From: JBPRGG01 sp051418075
GTDB lineage: Bacteria; Bacteroidota; Bacteroidia; Cytophagales; Cyclobacteriaceae
NCBI GenBank assembly: GCA_051418075.1
Contig: JBPRGG010000098.1
Coordinates: forward strand, 1-62,543
Length of the DNA stretch: 62,543 nt
Direction of reading: 5' to 3'
Each line of letters begins with the position of its first letter. The stretch's first letter is position 1. Made by a program: the position numbers and the translations under genes. Below the pieces are notes generated by a model, which ran no database searches, had not been told where the DNA came from, and saw only the letters and a program-made list of their open reading frames with translations. Of the stretch, positions 62,204-62,543 are shown piece after piece.

Positions 62204-62543
62204 ACTTAGTTTAACTGATAAAAAAAACCAATCTCAATAAATATAATTGAGGGATAAAAAGATCCAAAGCGAGAAAGAACTGCTTTCTGGTTTCCCTTTT
62301 CATTTTGATGATTCATATTTACACATAAGTGTAGATGGAATTACAATATTCTTGGAAGGATGATTATACACAAATATGGCACTCCTTTTTTTGATAACCA
62401 ATAAATCGGCTATGAGAAAATTAAGGGATCTGGTGATCATACATTAATCCCGACCGGAAAGATCTGAACTTAAAGATCCAAACTAAAAGAAGATACATAA
62501 AAATCAGGATCAATTGTTAATTTTTGATCCTTCACATCCAGAT
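62204..62543. other. 3' flank of the fusion gene, no recognisable gene
   Basis: The last 340 bp hold no supported ORF. A short inverted repeat, CTCAAT/ATTGAG (62233-62251), with a 7-nt AT loop might be a weak terminator. The window ends before any next gene is seen. Confidence 0.5.

Noticed and set aside
1..62543. CRISPR arrays, insertion sequences, rRNA operons
   Set aside because: No regularly spaced direct repeats of 25-40 bp, no transposase ORF and no rRNA signature sequences were seen on either strand.

Overview
This 62.5 kb window is chromosomal DNA of a Bacteroidota bacterium, plausibly a Cytophagales-like member (that rank is a guess). The evidence is the short primary sigma factor (288 aa), the very AT-rich intergenic DNA, promoter-like TTTG/TAnnTTTG pairs, many Sec-exported envelope proteins, a TonB-dependent receptor with an N-terminal carboxypeptidase-like domain, Wzi and choice-of-anchor-L proteins, and System II cytochrome c biogenesis genes. 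Most of the window is ordinary core genome. No rRNA, tRNA, CRISPR array or insertion sequence was recognised.

Layout. (1) 1-0.85 kb: the edge of an integrative element. The N-terminus of a tyrosine integrase and an excisionase-like zinc-finger/HTH gene lie directly downstream of mnmE, with a four-copy 10-bp iteron array upstream of the HTH gene. (2) 0.8-7.3 kb: mnmE, an exported thioredoxin, a DtxR/MntR-type regulator, dapD, a DUF3108 protein and a TPR lipoprotein. (3) 7.4-13.9 kb, minus strand: GT2 glycosyltransferase, GH43 glycosidase, and a 1244-aa lipoprotein joining a metallophosphoesterase, a putative kinase-like middle domain and an Omp85-type barrel. (4) 14-17 kb: an orphan HD-PycTM protein, a candidate small RNA, methylglyoxal synthase and an exported protein of unknown function. 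(5) 17.3-28.8 kb: tail-specific protease, TPR protein, an envelope cluster of unknown function including a modular LRR protein, a choice-of-anchor-L/OmpA protein, a curlin-repeat protein and a rhomboid protease. (6) 28.8-43.2 kb: DUF2383 protein, aldo/keto reductase, Lon, RpoD, a secreted Ser/Arg-rich protein, phasin-like protein plus UbiB kinase, TonB receptor, MltF, HEAT-like protein and GH29 fucosidase. (7) 43.4-50.6 kb: kduI, then divergently a tight six-gene operon with an octaheme cytochrome, a cytochrome b, a two-gene YeeE/YedE sulfur transporter, ResB and CcsA. (8) 50.8-58.6 kb: thyA, sdaAB, TolC, a membrane-fusion protein, Wzi, DUF4870, a ZIP transporter and a small ORF. (9) 58.8-62.2 kb: an 1125-aa fusion of a cytoplasmic molybdopterin oxidoreductase with a complete NifS/IscS-type cysteine desulfurase.

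Most notable. The molybdoenzyme-cysteine desulfurase fusion suggests an enzyme carrying its own persulfide source, in cis, for its cofactor or its substrate. It lies 8 kb from the octaheme/YeeE operon, so the window may hold two parts of an inorganic-sulfur metabolism. Other good candidates are the phosphoesterase/kinase-like/Omp85 lipoprotein, the orphan Pycsar-type effector, the roughly 90-nt candidate RNA with a duplicated 12-mer, and the mnmE-targeting element. All functional calls rest on reading motifs by eye; no database search was run.
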